Of a stretch of DNA of 64,000 nucleotides, positions 37,201 to 50,848 are shown piece by piece. Positions within the stretch are counted from its first letter, which is position 1. Every line of letters starts with the position of its first letter. Position numbers and translations under genes: made by a program. The notes beneath the pieces were generated by a model. That model saw only the letters and a program-made list of their open reading frames with translations. It ran no database searches and was not told where the DNA came from. Source of the stretch: Mactra quadrangularis (Eukaryota; Mollusca; Bivalvia; Venerida; Mactridae); assembly GCA_025267735.1 (NCBI GenBank), contig CM046309.1, positions 55,620,319 through 55,684,318 of the forward strand, written 5' to 3'.

Positions 37201-40200
37201 TAGAAATGATGGTCAAAATTGAACCATGAATATAGAAATAATGGACAAAGTATAGCATGAATATAGGAATTATAAACAAAATATAGTATGAATAGAATTG
37301 ATGGACAAAGTTTAGCATGAATATAAATATAATGGACAAAATGTAGCATGAATATAGTTATGATGGACAAAAATAGCTTGAATATGGAAATGATAAACAA
37401 AATACAGTATTTATATAAAAATATAGGACTGATGAACAAAATTTAGTATTAATTTAGAATATAGGAATGATAAACAGAAAATAGCATGAATATAGAAATG
37501 ATGATCATAATATAGCATGAATATTGAAATTTTGAAATAGATATAGTATGAAAAAGAAATATAGGAATGATGGACAAAATTAAGCATGAAAATAGAATTG
37601 TTGAACACAATATAGCACGAATATAGAAATTATTGACAAAAGATAGCATGATTATAAAAACTATGAACAAAATATAGCATGAATATAGAAATGATGATCA
37701 AAATTTACCATCAATATAGAAAAGATGGATAAACTATAGCTTTAATATGAAATGATGAAAATTATATAGTATGATTATAGAAATATAGTAATGATCAGCA
37801 AAATATAGTATGAATATAGAATATAGGAATGATAACAAAATATAACTTGAATATAGAATATGGGTATGTTGAACAAATAAAGCATGAATATAGAATTGAT
37901 GGGCGACATATAGCATCAACATAGAAATGATGGTCAAAATATACCATGAATATAGAAATAATGGACAAAGTATAGCATGAATATAGAAATTATAAACCAA
38001 ATATAGTATGAATAGAATTGATGGACAGAGTTTAGCATGAATATAAAAATAATGGACAAAATGTAGCATGAAAATAGTTATGATGGACAAAAATAGCTTG
38101 AATATAAAAATGATAAACGAAATACAGTATTTATATAAAAATATAGGACTGATGAACAAAATATAGTATTAATTTAGAATATAGGAATGATGAACATAAT
38201 ATAGCATGAATAGAGAAATGATGATCAAAATATAGCATGAATATCGAAAATATGAAATTAATATAGTATGAAAAAAGAAATAAAGGAATGATAGACAAAA
38301 TAAAGCATGAAAATAGAATTGTTGCACACAAAATATCACAAATATAGAAATTATTGACACAAGATAGCATGATTATAGAAACTATGAACAATGTTTAGCA
38401 TGAATATAGAAATGATGAACAAAATTTACCATCAATACAGAAATGATGGATAAACTATAGCATTAATATGAAATGATGAAAAAAATATAGTATGATTATA
38501 GAAATATAGTAATGATCAGCAAAATATAGTATAAATATAGAATATAGGAATGATAACAAAATATAGCATGAATATATAAATGATTAACCAAAATAAGCAT
38601 GAATAAAAAATGATGAATAAAGTATAGCATGAATATGAAATGATGAAAACAAATTAGTTTGAACATAGAAACATTGGACTGATGAACATAATTTAGCGTG
38701 ATTATAGAATATAGGAATGATGAACCAAATATAGCATGATTATAGAAATATAGTAATGATTAACATAATATAGCATGAATTTTGAACTGATTAAGAAAAT
38801 ATTGCATGAATATGAAAATTTTGAACAAAATATACTTTGAATATAGAAATGTAAACAAGATGATAAAAAAGTGATTGAAGAATATAAGAATGATGAAATA
38901 GATATAGAATGAATTAAGAAATTATTGACAAAATATAGCGTGAATATGAAATGATGAACAAAAAATAGCATGATTATGAAATTATGAATAAAATATAGCA
39001 TAGATATAGAATATATGAATGATGAACAAAAAAAAGCATGAATATAGAAATTATGGAAGAAAATATACCATGAATTTAGAAATGATTGACAAAATATAGT
39101 AGGAATAGAAATGATAAACACTATATAGTAGAAAGATATAGATATATCGGACTGATGAACACAATATAGTATGAATATAGCATATAGGAATAATGGACAA
39201 AATATAGCATGAATAAAGAATTGATGAACAAAATATAACTTGAATATAGAATATGGGTATGTTGAACAAATAAAGCATGAATATAGAAATGATGGACGAC
39301 ATATAGCATCAACATAGATATGATGGTCATAATATACCATCAATATAGAAATAATGGACAAAGTATAACATGAATATAGAAATTATAAACAAAAAATAGT
39401 ATGAATAGAATTGATGGTCAAAGTTTAGCATGAATATAAAAATAATGGACAAAATGTAGCATGAATATAGTTATGATTGACAAAAATAGCTTGAATATAG
39501 AAATGATAAACAAAATACAGTATATATATAAAAATATAGGACTGATTAACAAAATATAGCATGAATATAGAAATTATGAAATATATATAGTATGAAAAAA
39601 GAAATATAGGAATGATGGACAAAATATAGCATGAAAATAGAATTGTTGAACACAATTTAGCACGAATATTGAAATTATTGACAAAAGATAGCATGATTAT
39701 AGAAACTATGAACAAAATATAGCATGAATATAGAAATGATGAACGAACTATAGCATGAATATGAAATGATGAAAAAAATATAGTATGAATATAGGTATAT
39801 AGGAATTATGAACATAGTATAGCATGATAATAGAATACAGGGACGATGAACAAAATATAGCATGAATATAGAAATGATTGACAAAGTTTAGCATGCATAA
39901 AGGAATGATGAACTAAATATAGTATGAATTGAGAAATATAGGAATGATGAACAGTATATAGCATGAATACTGAAATAATGAACAAAATATAGCATGAATA
40001 TTGAGACTATGGTCAAAATTTAGCATGAATATAGAAATGATGAACAAAATATAGCATGAATATAGAAATGATGGACGAACTATAGCATGAATATGAAATG
40101 ATGAAAAAATATAGTATGAATATAGGTATATAGGAATTATGAACATAGTATATCATGATAATAGAATGATGAACAAATTTGAACATAAATATGGAAATGA

Positions 40201-41514
40201 TAAACAAAATAAGTATGAATATAGAAATATAGGAATGATTAACAAAATTTTATATGAATTTAGATAAAAGGAATAATGAATAAAATACAGCATGAATATA
40301 GAAATGATGAACCAAAACGTAGCATGAAGAAATATCGATGGACACGATATAGCATGAATATAGAAATGATGAATAAAAATATTACATGAATATAGAAACA
40401 TACGAATGATAATAAAAAATAAATTATGAATATAGAATATAGTAATAATTAACCATATATAGCATTTGTTTAGAAATGCTGATCAAAATATAGCATGAAT
40501 ATAGAAATGATGGACAAAGTATAGCATAAATATTGACATGATGAACAAAATTTAACATAGATATAGGAATGACGAACAAAATATAGTTTGAATTTAGAAA
40601 TATAGGAATGACGAACAAAATATAGCATGAATATAGAAATGATGAACAAATATAGCATGAGTATAGAAATGATGAAATAAATATCGTAAAAATATAAAAA
40701 TGTAGGAATGACGGACATAATATAGCATGATTATCGAATAAAGGAATGATAAACAAAAAATAGTTGGATAACTGAAATGATAGACAAAAGATAGTTGGAA
40801 TACTGAAATGATAGACAAAAAATAGCATGAATATTGAAATGATTGACTTAATATAGCTTGAATATGAAATGATGAACAAAATATAACGTGAATGTAGAAA
40901 TGATGGACAAACTATAGCATGAATATGAAATGAGGAAAAATAAAGTATCAATATAGAATATAGGAATGATGAACAAAATATACCATGATTATAGAATTAA
41001 TAAACAAATATAACATGAACATAGAAATGATAGAAAAAATGTATCATGAATATAGAAATAATGGACAAAATAACGCATGCATATAAAAATGACGAACAAA
41101 ATATAGAATGAATATATAGATGAGGGATAAAATATAGCATGAATATGAAATGAGGAAAAATAAAGTATCAATATAGAATATAGGAATGATGTACAAAATA
41201 TACCATGATTATAATATAGCATTAATAAACAAATGTAGCATGAACATAGAAATTATGGACAAAGTATAGCATGAATATAGAAATTATGGAAAAAATGTAT
41301 CATGAATATAGAAATAATGGACAAAATAACGCATGTATATAAAAATGATGAACAAAATATAGCATGAATATATAGATGATGGATAAAATATAGCATGCAT
41401 ATAGAAATGATGCACAAAATATAGCAAAAATATAGAATAAAGGAATGATATACAAAATATAGCATGAATCTAGGAATGATGGAAAAAATATACCATGAAT
41501 ATAGAAATGATGGA

Positions 41515-41776
41515 TTTATTTATTTATTTATTGGAGTTAATGCCGGATCAACACAATTTAGGTCATTTCACATTTATCTATAGCCAGTACTCACCTCCTC
41601 TACCACAAGGCCGGAAACTTGTCCATATTAACTAATCAATGGAGGAAAATCGACATTATTGTCAAATTTTCATGGAAAGGTATAATCTCCATTGGTGGTA
41701 TTCGAACCTGCTACCCCTCGGGCACGAGTATCCAAATCCCGGTGCGCTACCAACTGCACTATCGACCCGGGTTAGG
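41515..41776 (-). mobile_element. SINE copy in the satellite (right duplicate)
   Basis: Same insertion as 33953-34213: identical orientation, identical flanks and the same GAAATGATGGA borders (41504-41514 and 41777-41787). The two copies differ at several positions (for example ATTAAGGTC and ATTTAGGTC), so the duplication of the whole block is old enough to have diverged. The SINE inserted once, before the duplication. Confidence 0.88.
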
Positions 41777-44285
41777 GAAATGATGGACAAAGGACAGTAT
41801 GAATATAGACATGATGAACAACATCTTGCATGAATATAGGAATGGTGAACAAAATATAGCATGAATATAGAAATGATGAACAAAATATAGCATGAATATA
41901 GAAGTGATTGACAAACTATAGCATGAATATGAAATGATGATGAAAAATAGTATGATTATACAAATATAGGAATGATGAGCAAAACATAGTTAAATTATAG
42001 AATATAGGAATTATGGACAAAATATAACATGAATATATATATGATGAACCCAAACATAGCACGAATTAAATATGGTTGACATAACAATGCATCAATATAG
42101 AAATGATGGACAAACTATAGCATGAATATGAAATGATGAACAAAATATAGCATGATTATAGAAATATAGGAATGATGAACATAATATTGCATGAATTTGG
42201 AAATGATAAAGAAAATATCGCATGAATATAAAAATGAACAAAACATAGCATGATTCTAGAAATATACTACATGTAATGATGAACATAAAATAGCATGAAT
42301 TTTGAAATGATGAAAAAATATTGCATGATTAGAAAAATGATGAACAAAATATAGTTTGAATATAGAAATATAAGAATGGTGAACAAAAAAAAAGGATTAT
42401 AGAATATAGGAATGATAAACAAAATATGGCATGAATATAGAAAGGATGAACAAAAATACAGCATGAATATAGAAATGATGAAACAAATATAGCTTGAATA
42501 TGAAATGATGAACAAAACATAGCATGATTATGAAATGATGAACAAAATATAGCATGAAGATAGAAATGATGGAAGAAAATACACATTGAAAGTTGAAATG
42601 ATGGATAAATTGTAGTATGAAAATGAAATGATGAACAATATATAGTAGGAAGATATAGATATATAGGAATGATGAACAAAATAAAGCATGATATAGAATT
42701 AATGAACAAAATACTACTTGAATATAGAACATAGGTATGATGAACAAAAATGGCATGAATATAGAAATAATGGACAAAATATAGCATGAATATAGAAATG
42801 ATGAACAAAATATAGCATGAATATTAAATGATTATCAAACTATAGTATGAATATAGGGATGTTTGACAAAATATAGCAAGAATATAGAAATGATGAACAA
42901 AATTTAACATAAATAAAGAAATGATTAACAAAATGTAGTATGAATATAAAAAATATAGAAATGATGAACGAAAATTTGTATGAATATATGTAGCAAGAAT
43001 GATGAATAAAATACAGCAAGAATATAAAATTGATGAACCAAAACGTAGCATAATTAAATTATGATGGACACAATATAGTATGAATATAGAAATGATGAAT
43101 AAAAATATAACATGAATATAGAAATATACGAATGATGATTAAAAATAAATAATGAATATAGAATATAGTAAAGATAGACAATATATAACATTATTATAGA
43201 AATAATAAACAAAATATAGCATGAATATAGCAATAATGGACCAAATATAGCATAAGTATAGAAATGATTGACAAAATATACTATGAATATTGACATGATG
43301 AACCGAATTTAACATAAATATAGGAATGATAAACAAAATATAGTTTAAATTTAGAAATACAGGAATGACGAACAAAATATAGCATGAATATAATAATTTT
43401 GAACAAAATTTACCATGAATATAGAAATGATAAACAAAATAGTGCAAGAATATAGAATATAGGAATGATGGACAAAATATAGCATGAATATTAAAATGAT
43501 GGACACAATATAGCATGAATATAGAATGTAGGAATGATGAACAAAAAATAGCATGAATAATGAATTGATTGGCGAAAAAAAGCATCAATATAGAAATGAT
43601 GGACTAAATATAGCATGAATATTAATGAACAAAATATAACATGTATGTTGAAATATAGGAATGATGAACTAAATAAAGTATGAATATAGAATAAAGTTAT
43701 CATTAACAATATAAAGCATGAATATAGAAATGATGAATAAAATATACCATGAATAAAGGGATGATTAACAAAATGTAGCATGAATATATAAATGATGGAC
43801 AAAATATAGCATGAATAGATAAATGATTGACAAAATAAAGCATGAATATGAAGTGATGAACAAAATAAAGTATCAATATAGAATTTAAGAATTATGAACT
43901 AAATAACCATGATTATAGAATTAATGAACATAATATAGCATGAATTTAGAAATTATTGAAAAAAATTACCATGAATATAAAAATGATGGACAAAGGACAG
44001 TATGAATATAGAAATGATGAACAACATATAGCATGAATATAGAAATGTTGAACAAAATATAGCATGAATATAGAAATGATGGACAAAGTATAGCATGAAT
44101 ATAGAAATAATTGACAAAGTGTAGCATGAATCTAGAAATGATAAACAAAATATAGAAATATAGGACTGATGAACAAAATAAAGTATGAATATAGAAATGA
44201 TGGTCAAAGTATAGCATGAATATAGAAATCATAATCAAAATAAAGTATGAATAGAAATGAAAGACAATGAATAGCATGAATATTT

Positions 44286-44835
44286 ACTTCTAAGTACTCC
44301 GATTTTAGTATTGTGTGAAGTCTTATTTTTCAACATTAAAGTCTGATTGATGATGGAGATATGTTTTGAACCATACTGACCTTTGCTTTTATGGTTTTCA
44401 TGCTACCTTATCAATACAAAACCGTTTTTGTAGTGAATGCGTTGATATGGGAAAATTTTCTTATTGTTTCGATTGAACGGAAAACTTAGCAATTAGTAGT
44501 CTTATTCTGCAGGTGACACACCGTCTGGCAAAAGAATATGGTAATTTCTCGTTCTTGGAGTGACATTCGTGAAATTTCTTGATTTGTCATTGTGTTTATC
44601 AACACACTAATGATTTTCACTAAAACTGACAACGTGCAATTTTTGCACGATAAGCCCGTGCACATTTCCGTTTTTCTGCGAATGCACGACTAAGCCAATT
44701 TTACATCAATTAAGAAGCATGAAAACCATGCAAACAGACGGCAGTAAAGCCCTGTACATATTTCCATTAACGATCGGACATAAATGTTGAAAAATGAAAA
44801 TTTTTAATAACTTTGAAACCGGTGTACTTAGAAGT
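44286..44835. mobile_element. 550-bp MITE interrupting the satellite
   Basis: The ends are inverted copies: ACTTCTAAGTACTCCG at 44286 against the complement of CGGTGTACTTAGAAGT ending 44835. Similarity continues inward (TTTTTCAACATT near 44328 and AATGTTGAAAAAT near 44782, inverted). The interior is unrelated to the array and includes a GTGCAATTTTTGCAC hairpin near 44634. No coding capacity. Superfamily not determined. Confidence 0.75.
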
Positions 44836-47235
44836 TCCGTCAAGTATAGAAATGATGGACAACAAAAAACATAAATATAGAAATGATGAACAAAATTTAA
44901 CATAAATAAAGAAATGATAAACAAAATATAGCATGAATATTGTAATATAGGGATGATGAACAAAATATAGTATGAATAAAGAAAATGGGAATAAGGAACA
45001 AAATATAGCATGAATATAGAAATAATGAACCAAAACATGGCATGAATAAAGCATGATAAACACAATATAGCATGAATATAGAAATGAAGAACAAAAGCTA
45101 ACTTGAATATAGAAATATACGAATGATGAACAAAATAAAGTATGAATAAAAAATATTATAATGATTAACAATATATAGCATGAATATAGAAAGGATCAAC
45201 AAAATATTCCATAAAAATACGAACGGTGAACAAAATATAGCACGAATATAGAAATGATGAACAAAATATAGCATGAATATGGAAATTATGGTCAGAAATT
45301 AGCATGAAAATTGAAAAAAGGAACAAAATATAGCATGAATATAGAAAAGATGGACAAAATGCAGCATAAATGAATAAATAAATTATTGACAAAATATAGC
45401 ATAATTATAGAAATGATGAACAGAATTTACGCTAATATAGAAATGATAAACAAAATAAAGTATGAAAATAGAAATAGAGGAATGATGAACATAATTTTGT
45501 ATGAATATAGTTAAAGGGAATGATGAATAAAATACAGTATGAATATAGAAATGATGAACCAAAACGTAGCATGAATAAATAATGATGGACACATTATAGC
45601 ATGAATATAGAAAAAATGATGAATAAAAATATAACATGAATATAGAAATATACGAATGATGATAAAAAATAAATAATGAATATAGATTAACAATATATAG
45701 CATTAGTATAGAAAAAATGGACAAAATATAGCATGAATAGGGAAATAATTGACAAAATGTTGCATAAATATGGAAATGATGAACAAAATTTAACATAAAT
45801 ATAGGAATGATGAACAAAATATAGTTTGAATATAGAAATATAGGAATAACGAATAAAATATAGCATGAATATAGAAATGATGAACTTAATATAGCATGAG
45901 TATGGAAATGGTGAAATAAATATCGTATAAATATAAAAATATAGGAATGAGGGACAAAATATAGCATTATTATAGAAATGATGGATAAAATATTACATGA
46001 TTATGAAATGATGAACAAAATATATTATGAATATAAAAATATACGAATGATGAACATAATATAGCATGATTATAAAATATAGCATGAATAAAGAAATGAT
46101 GGAAAAAATATATCATGAATATAGAGATGATGAACAAAGTATAGCTTCAGTATAGAAATGATGAAATAAATATCGTACAAATATAAAAATATAGGACTGT
46201 CGAACAAAATAAAGCATGAATATAGAAATGATGGACAAAATATAGTATAAATTGAAATGATTGCAAAAGGATCGCATGAATATAGAAACGGTGGACAAAA
46301 AATAGTATGAATATAGAAATTATAAACAAAATTTTGTATGAATATAGAAATATAGCAATGATGAACAAAATAAAGTAGGAATATAGAAAGTAGGAATGAT
46401 GAACAAAATAAAGCATGAATAAGGAAATGGTGACCAAAGTATAACATAATATAGAATATAGTTATAATTAACAAAATAAAGCATCCATATAGAAGGTATG
46501 AACAACATATAGCATGAATATAGAAATGATGAACAAAATATAGTTTGAATAAAAAAATATAGGAATGGTGAACAAAATAAAGTATGAATATGGAATATAA
46601 GAATGATGATCAAAATATAGCATGAATATGGGGATGTTTGACAAAGTATAGCATGAATATAAAAATGATGGACAAAATAGAGCATTAAAATAGAAATGAT
46701 GTACAAAATATAGTACAAATATAGAAATATTAGAAAAATGGACAATTTAGTATGATTAAAGAAATTTAAGAATGATGGACAAAATATAGAAAGAATATAT
46801 GAATGAAGAGCAAAATATAGCGTGAATTTAGAATTATAGGAATGATGAAAAAATATAGCATGAATATAGAAATAATGAACAAAATATAACATGAATATAG
46901 AAATGATGAAAAAAATATAGCATAAATATAGAAATGATGGACAAAATATAGCATGAATATAGAAATGATGAACAAAATATAGCATGAATATATAAATGAT
47001 GAACAATATATAGCATGGATATAGAAATGATGAACAAAATATAGCATGAATATAGAAATGATGAAAAAATATAGTATGAATATAGAAATATAGGAATGAT
47101 GAACAAAATATAGTATGAATATAGAAATATAGGAATAATGAACAAAATATAGCATGAATATAGAAATGATAGACAAAAAATTGCATGAATACAGAAATAT
47201 TAGAATGATGAACAAGACATAGCATGAATATAATG

Positions 47236-47430
47236 AAACATATATAATGCATGATCAGCAATTACCTGTATGACGTCACACTTAGGAAGTCACACTTATT
47301 GCATTTTTTTTTGCTTTGGTGTGTTCTGTATGACATATAGTATGTTTGCATGGCATTGTTTCAGAGCATTCTCATTTTTTATCGTTTTTTTATAAACATT
47401 GAACATGAGACCTATGATGCTGTATATTAT
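47236..47430. repeat. Non-satellite spacer, copy 1 (partner 50656-50848)
   Basis: About 190 bp of unique-looking DNA with a perfect TGACGTCA palindrome (47271-47278), a T-run and a TTTGCATGGCATTGTTTCAG word. An almost identical copy lies at 50656-50848, so it belongs to a duplicated ~0.9-kb block. The palindrome matches a cAMP-response element, but no promoter context is visible. Confidence 0.75.
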
Positions 47431-47738
47431 TGTATGAATATAGAAATTTGTGAGTGACAGACATGATAAAGTATGAATTTAAGGATGATGGACAAAATTA
47501 AGTATGAGTTTAGATATATATGGGAATTATGGCAAATATATAGTATAGATATAGAAATAAAGGAATGATGGACAAAATATAGTATAAATAAAGAACTATA
47601 AGAATGATGATCAAAATAAAGCATGAATATAGAAATGATGTAAAAAATATTGTACATAATAGAAATATTAGAAAAAATGGACAAAATATAGTATGATTAT
47701 AGAAATTTAAGAATGATGGACAGAATATAAAAAGAATA
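47431..47738. repeat. 31-bp satellite, short block before the Tigger-like element
   Basis: Degenerate 31- and 39-bp units continue after the spacer. Part of the 46785-47737 block that is repeated at 50182-51020. Confidence 0.8.
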
Positions 47739-48366
47739 CAGTCAGATCTCGTTATAACGACATCGTTCGTTCCTGGGAAAATTGTCGTTATAACGAATAT
47801 ATCAGTATAATGAATCCTCCGACAATGTACATGTTGGTAATGTTTTTATGTCGTTGTTGGCAACATGCGTATGTATCTCCGTATATATATACACAGTTTA
47901 GTACTGAAAGTGTGAATGTACTATAACTAGAAAATAAAACTAAGTATATTCAAGTGAACTGGTTTTTTATATATTTACAACATTATGTACATATGAAATA
48001 ATAAAACAAATTTATGCAGTTGATATCAAATATAGTGTCCATGTACATATGTATGATATACTCATGATAGTGTTACTACTTAGCAATCAACCACTGGCAC
48101 TGGAGTCCTCACATTCTTTTAAATGCACGCACATATAATATTTTGTCAACAAACACAATTAAAAATCGCTGCCGTATTCATCACCGTGTACGAGTTATGA
48201 CTATCATTATAATATTCACATGGTATTGAACCATTTTGACAGTAGGTACGGTCTGACAGATTTATTTTACCTTTACCAATATATTTGGATGCAAATATCG
48301 GTCTCGTTTTGTAGATTAAACATTTCCTTACAAAACTGAATATTCAAAAACTTTATATCATAAATG

Positions 48367-48740
48367 GTTATTATGAAATTAATCGTAATTTCAATACTAT
48401 CATTTTGCAGCGATTGAGAGTCACTGTTCACTTCCGGTTTAATCATGACGCGTTTACCGGCGTAAACTGATTGGTTGATAAACTCCTCGAGACTTTTCCC
48501 GTACCTTGTCAATGAAGCGCGCCAAATTTAAACCCAATCGAAGCGCACTGCCTAGGTAAACATTTACGTGTCCCAAGTTCTATAAATAGAATATACACGT
48601 AATCAATGATATAATGCTGCGTCTGTGTACGTAATCATTAATATCCAGGGAACCAGGTTAAGTTAAACCGGAAGTCAGTAGTGACGTTGAATCGCTGCAA
48701 ACTAGTGATTCTGAAATTAATATAAATTTCATGAAAACGG
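48367..48740. repeat. Inverted repeat inside the Tigger-like element
   Basis: TTTGCAGCGATT and ACTTCCGGTTTAA near 48401-48440 are mirrored at 48667-48706, with weaker outward similarity to about 48367 and 48740. It may be a separate nested fold-back element. Confidence 0.6.
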
Positions 48741-48932
48741 TATCAGATACAAACTAGTAACTTTGCATGATGTTAGAGTAATGTTTAGTCTTTAAATTGA
48801 GACCGACATTTTCTTTCAGATACAAGTCGAATTGAAGAAAAACGGTTTGGGCCATATGCACTGTAGAAAACGTTCAATACCATGTTTGATATATATGTAT
48901 GTACAGAGAACTATATATAGTGACGTACGCAT

Positions 48933-49250
48933 TATAATCATAAGATAACCCGGGTCGATAGCGCAGTTGGCAGCGCGTCGGGATTTGGATACTCGTGCCC
49001 GAGGGGGTGCAGGTTCGAATCCCACCCGGGCAGGTTATACCCTTCCATGAAAATTTGACAATAATGTCGATTTTCCTCCATTGATTAGATAATATGGAGA
49101 AGTTTCCGGCCTTGTGGAAGGGTAGGTGAGTACTGGTTATAGACAATGGTCCAGGAAAGCTAGGTTAGGTGCGCTGGACGCCGTGAAATGACCTTAATTG
49201 TGTTGATACGGCGTTAACTCCAATAAATAAATAAATAAATATAATCATAA
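48933..49250 (+). mobile_element. Full-length tRNA-derived SINE with A and B boxes
   Basis: Body 48944-49239 is flanked by an 11-bp duplication TATAATCATAA (48933-48943 and 49240-49250). The head keeps Pol III promoter boxes: A box TAGCGCAGTTGG (48959-48970) and B box GGTTCGAATCC (49012-49022). The middle includes AATTTGACAATAATGTCGAT. A 3' module follows with GAGTACTGGTTATAGACAAT and GTTGATACGGCGTTAAC, then a (AATA)n tail. It is the best-preserved copy of the family in the window and a good consensus source. Confidence 0.93.
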
Positions 49251-49297
49251 AATATGGACTCTGGGGCCAGTGCAATCAACCAAAGAAATTAAAGAAA

Positions 49298-49561
49298 TCA
49301 TTGCTTGAAGCATTTAATCCATCCCCGACTATACTGGAACGATTCCTCGATTCCAAGCTGTTCACCAAACGATTTAGACTTGTCAATAAGCATAGCATCG
49401 GACACCGTGGCGTTTCTGCTTCGCATGTCATTGAACCACATAAACATTGCATCTTAGAGTTTTTCATACTTTCCACTCCTTTGTCGGGTTCTACTTTTTA
49501 GCCGAGAAATTACAACTGTGTCCTTAGACTTTAAAATTTCACTCACGGTCGAACGTCCAAT
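49298..49561 (-). pseudogene. Tigger-type transposase DNA-binding domain remnant
   Basis: Read on the minus strand from 49561, one frame gives IGRSTVSEILKSKD (an HTH of the pogo N-terminal type), then an in-frame TAA in place of a sense codon, then a CENP-B-type HTH: MFMWFNDMRSRNATVS, IDKSKSFGEQLGI, SRGWIKCFKQ. Order and spacing match the two N-terminal HTH units of Tigger/CENP-B-like transposases, including the aromatic MWF start and the GW(I)xxFK end. A stop upstream (TAA near 49562-49567) and the TGA at 49298 end the readable part, so no functional protein is possible. It would bind the element's own ends in an intact relative. Confidence 0.82.
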
Positions 49562-50181
49562 GTTTTATTCCATTTCTTAGAAAATATATCCTGTGTCTCA
49601 GTCTGTGATGTACCACTATGATGTTTCTTATATGAGTTTTTTTCAATCATCAGACTAGTTCGCCTGCGTGTCCATTATTAACTATCTACGCTCATCAATC
49701 AATTGATTACGAGTGGAGTCTCAAGATTTGTAAAAATGTACATGTTGTGTGAAGATTTATTCATAAAATCTACGGTACTAAACTGCATCAATTCATACGA
49801 ATTGAACCCTAATTTGATCAAAGTTTGCACTCAGTATTAAAAATATCATCTCCGTGTTTAAAAGTAATTACCCATCGTAAGCAGATTAAAAGTGTAAAAA
49901 ACATCGGGAAAACAAAGACAGGAAGTCTAGCTACTTAAGCTACATGTACTCGCTAAAAACACCCTTAGGCGAGAAAATCGATATTCTGATACCCTCGGCG
50001 ATTGTCGGGTCAAGATTGTGCAGTAAAATAGTGTTTGGTGGCCAGTTTATGGCAGTGTCGGAAGCATGAATTTCCGTTATAACGGATACAAATAATGTAC
50101 AAATGTTTCGTTCCCAAGAAGTGTGTCGTTGTAACGCAATTGTCGTTGTAACGAATGTCGTTATAACGAGATCTGACTGTA

Positions 50182-50655
50182 CAATGTGTATGAATGAAGA
50201 GCAAAATATAGCGTGAATTTAAAATAAAGGAATGATGTACAAAATATAGCATGAATATAGAAATAATGAACCAAAATATAACATGAATATAGAAATGATG
50301 AACAAAATTAAGCATGAATATAGAAATGATGAACAAAATATTGCATGAATATAGACATGATGAACAATATATAGCATGAATATAGAAATGATGAACAAAA
50401 TATAGCATGAATATAGAAATGATGAACAAAATATAGTATGAATATAGAAATATAGGAATGATAAACAAAATATGGCGTAAATTTAGAAATAATGAAAAAA
50501 AGCATGAATATAGAAATGATGAACAAAATATAGTCTGAATATAGAAATATAGGAATAATGAACAAAATATAGCATGAATATAGAAATGATAGACAAAAAA
50601 TTGCATGAATACAGAAATATTAGAATGATGAACAAGATATAGCATGAATATAATG
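50182..50655. repeat. 31-bp satellite block after the Tigger-like element
   Basis: Very regular 31- and 39-bp units, matching the block at 46785-47235 in order (it starts GTATGAATGAAGAGCAAAAT as near 46797). Confidence 0.9.
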
Positions 50656-50848
50656 AAACAGCACGATGCATGATCAGCAATTACATGTATGACGTCACAC
50701 TCAAGAAGTCACACTTATGGCATTTTTTTTGCTTTGGTGTGTTCTGTATGACATATAGTATGTTTGCATGGCATTGTTTCAGAGCTTTCTCATTTTTTAT
50801 CGTTTTTTTAAACATTGAACATGAGACCTATGTTGCTGTATATTATTG
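50656..50848. repeat. Non-satellite spacer, copy 2
   Basis: Near-identical to 47236-47430, with TGACGTCA at 50690-50697. Differences include TTAGGAAGTC against TCAAGAAGTC and one missing T in the T-run. Confidence 0.75.

Larger units (their letters stand above)
26990..47235. repeat. Giant 31-bp satellite array (about 600 units by length)
   Basis: The dominant unit is TATAGCATGAATATAGAA followed by ATGATGAACAAAA (31 bp). A 39-bp variant has ATATAGGA inserted after TATAGAA. Spacing of 31 can be counted directly at 46861-46985. Units vary by point changes (GGACAAA for GAACAAA, TAAAG for TATAG), and rarer modules such as GTAGAAAGATATAGATATA recur at multi-kb distances. On the minus strand the consensus has no stop in any frame, which creates many spurious Phe/Ile-rich open frames up to 313 codons. 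Insertions: SINEs at 33953 and 41515, and a MITE at 44286. Confidence 0.95.
47739..50179 (-). mobile_element. Tigger/pogo-like DNA transposon, decayed
   Basis: Perfect terminal inverted repeats of at least 25 bp (CAGTCAGATCTCGTTATA and onward at 47739; complement ending at 50179) with TA duplicated outside (47737-47738 and 50180-50181), as in the Tc1/mariner superfamily. Subterminal TCGTTATAACGA palindromes repeat at both ends. A transposase DNA-binding region remains on the minus strand (49298-49561). The DDE catalytic part is not detectable, and the interior also contains a SINE (48944-49239) and a ~75-bp inverted pair (48367-48443 with 48665-48740). The element sits at the junction of a duplicated satellite block. 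Confidence 0.88.

Noticed and set aside
27123..47261. Many 60-313-codon minus-strand frames rich in Phe, Ile, Tyr, His and Ser
   Set aside because: They follow the 31-bp repeat with a 31-residue period, the unit is stop-free in all frames, and overlapping frames are equally open. No independent coding signal.
48273..48512. Transposase catalytic domain in the 79-codon minus frame inside the Tigger-like element
   Set aside because: No DDE-type motif and the order does not match the expected transposase; probably unrelated filler.
48944..49030. Functional tRNA gene
   Set aside because: A and B boxes are present, but the sequence continues into a SINE body with tail and target duplication, and acceptor-stem pairing is poor.
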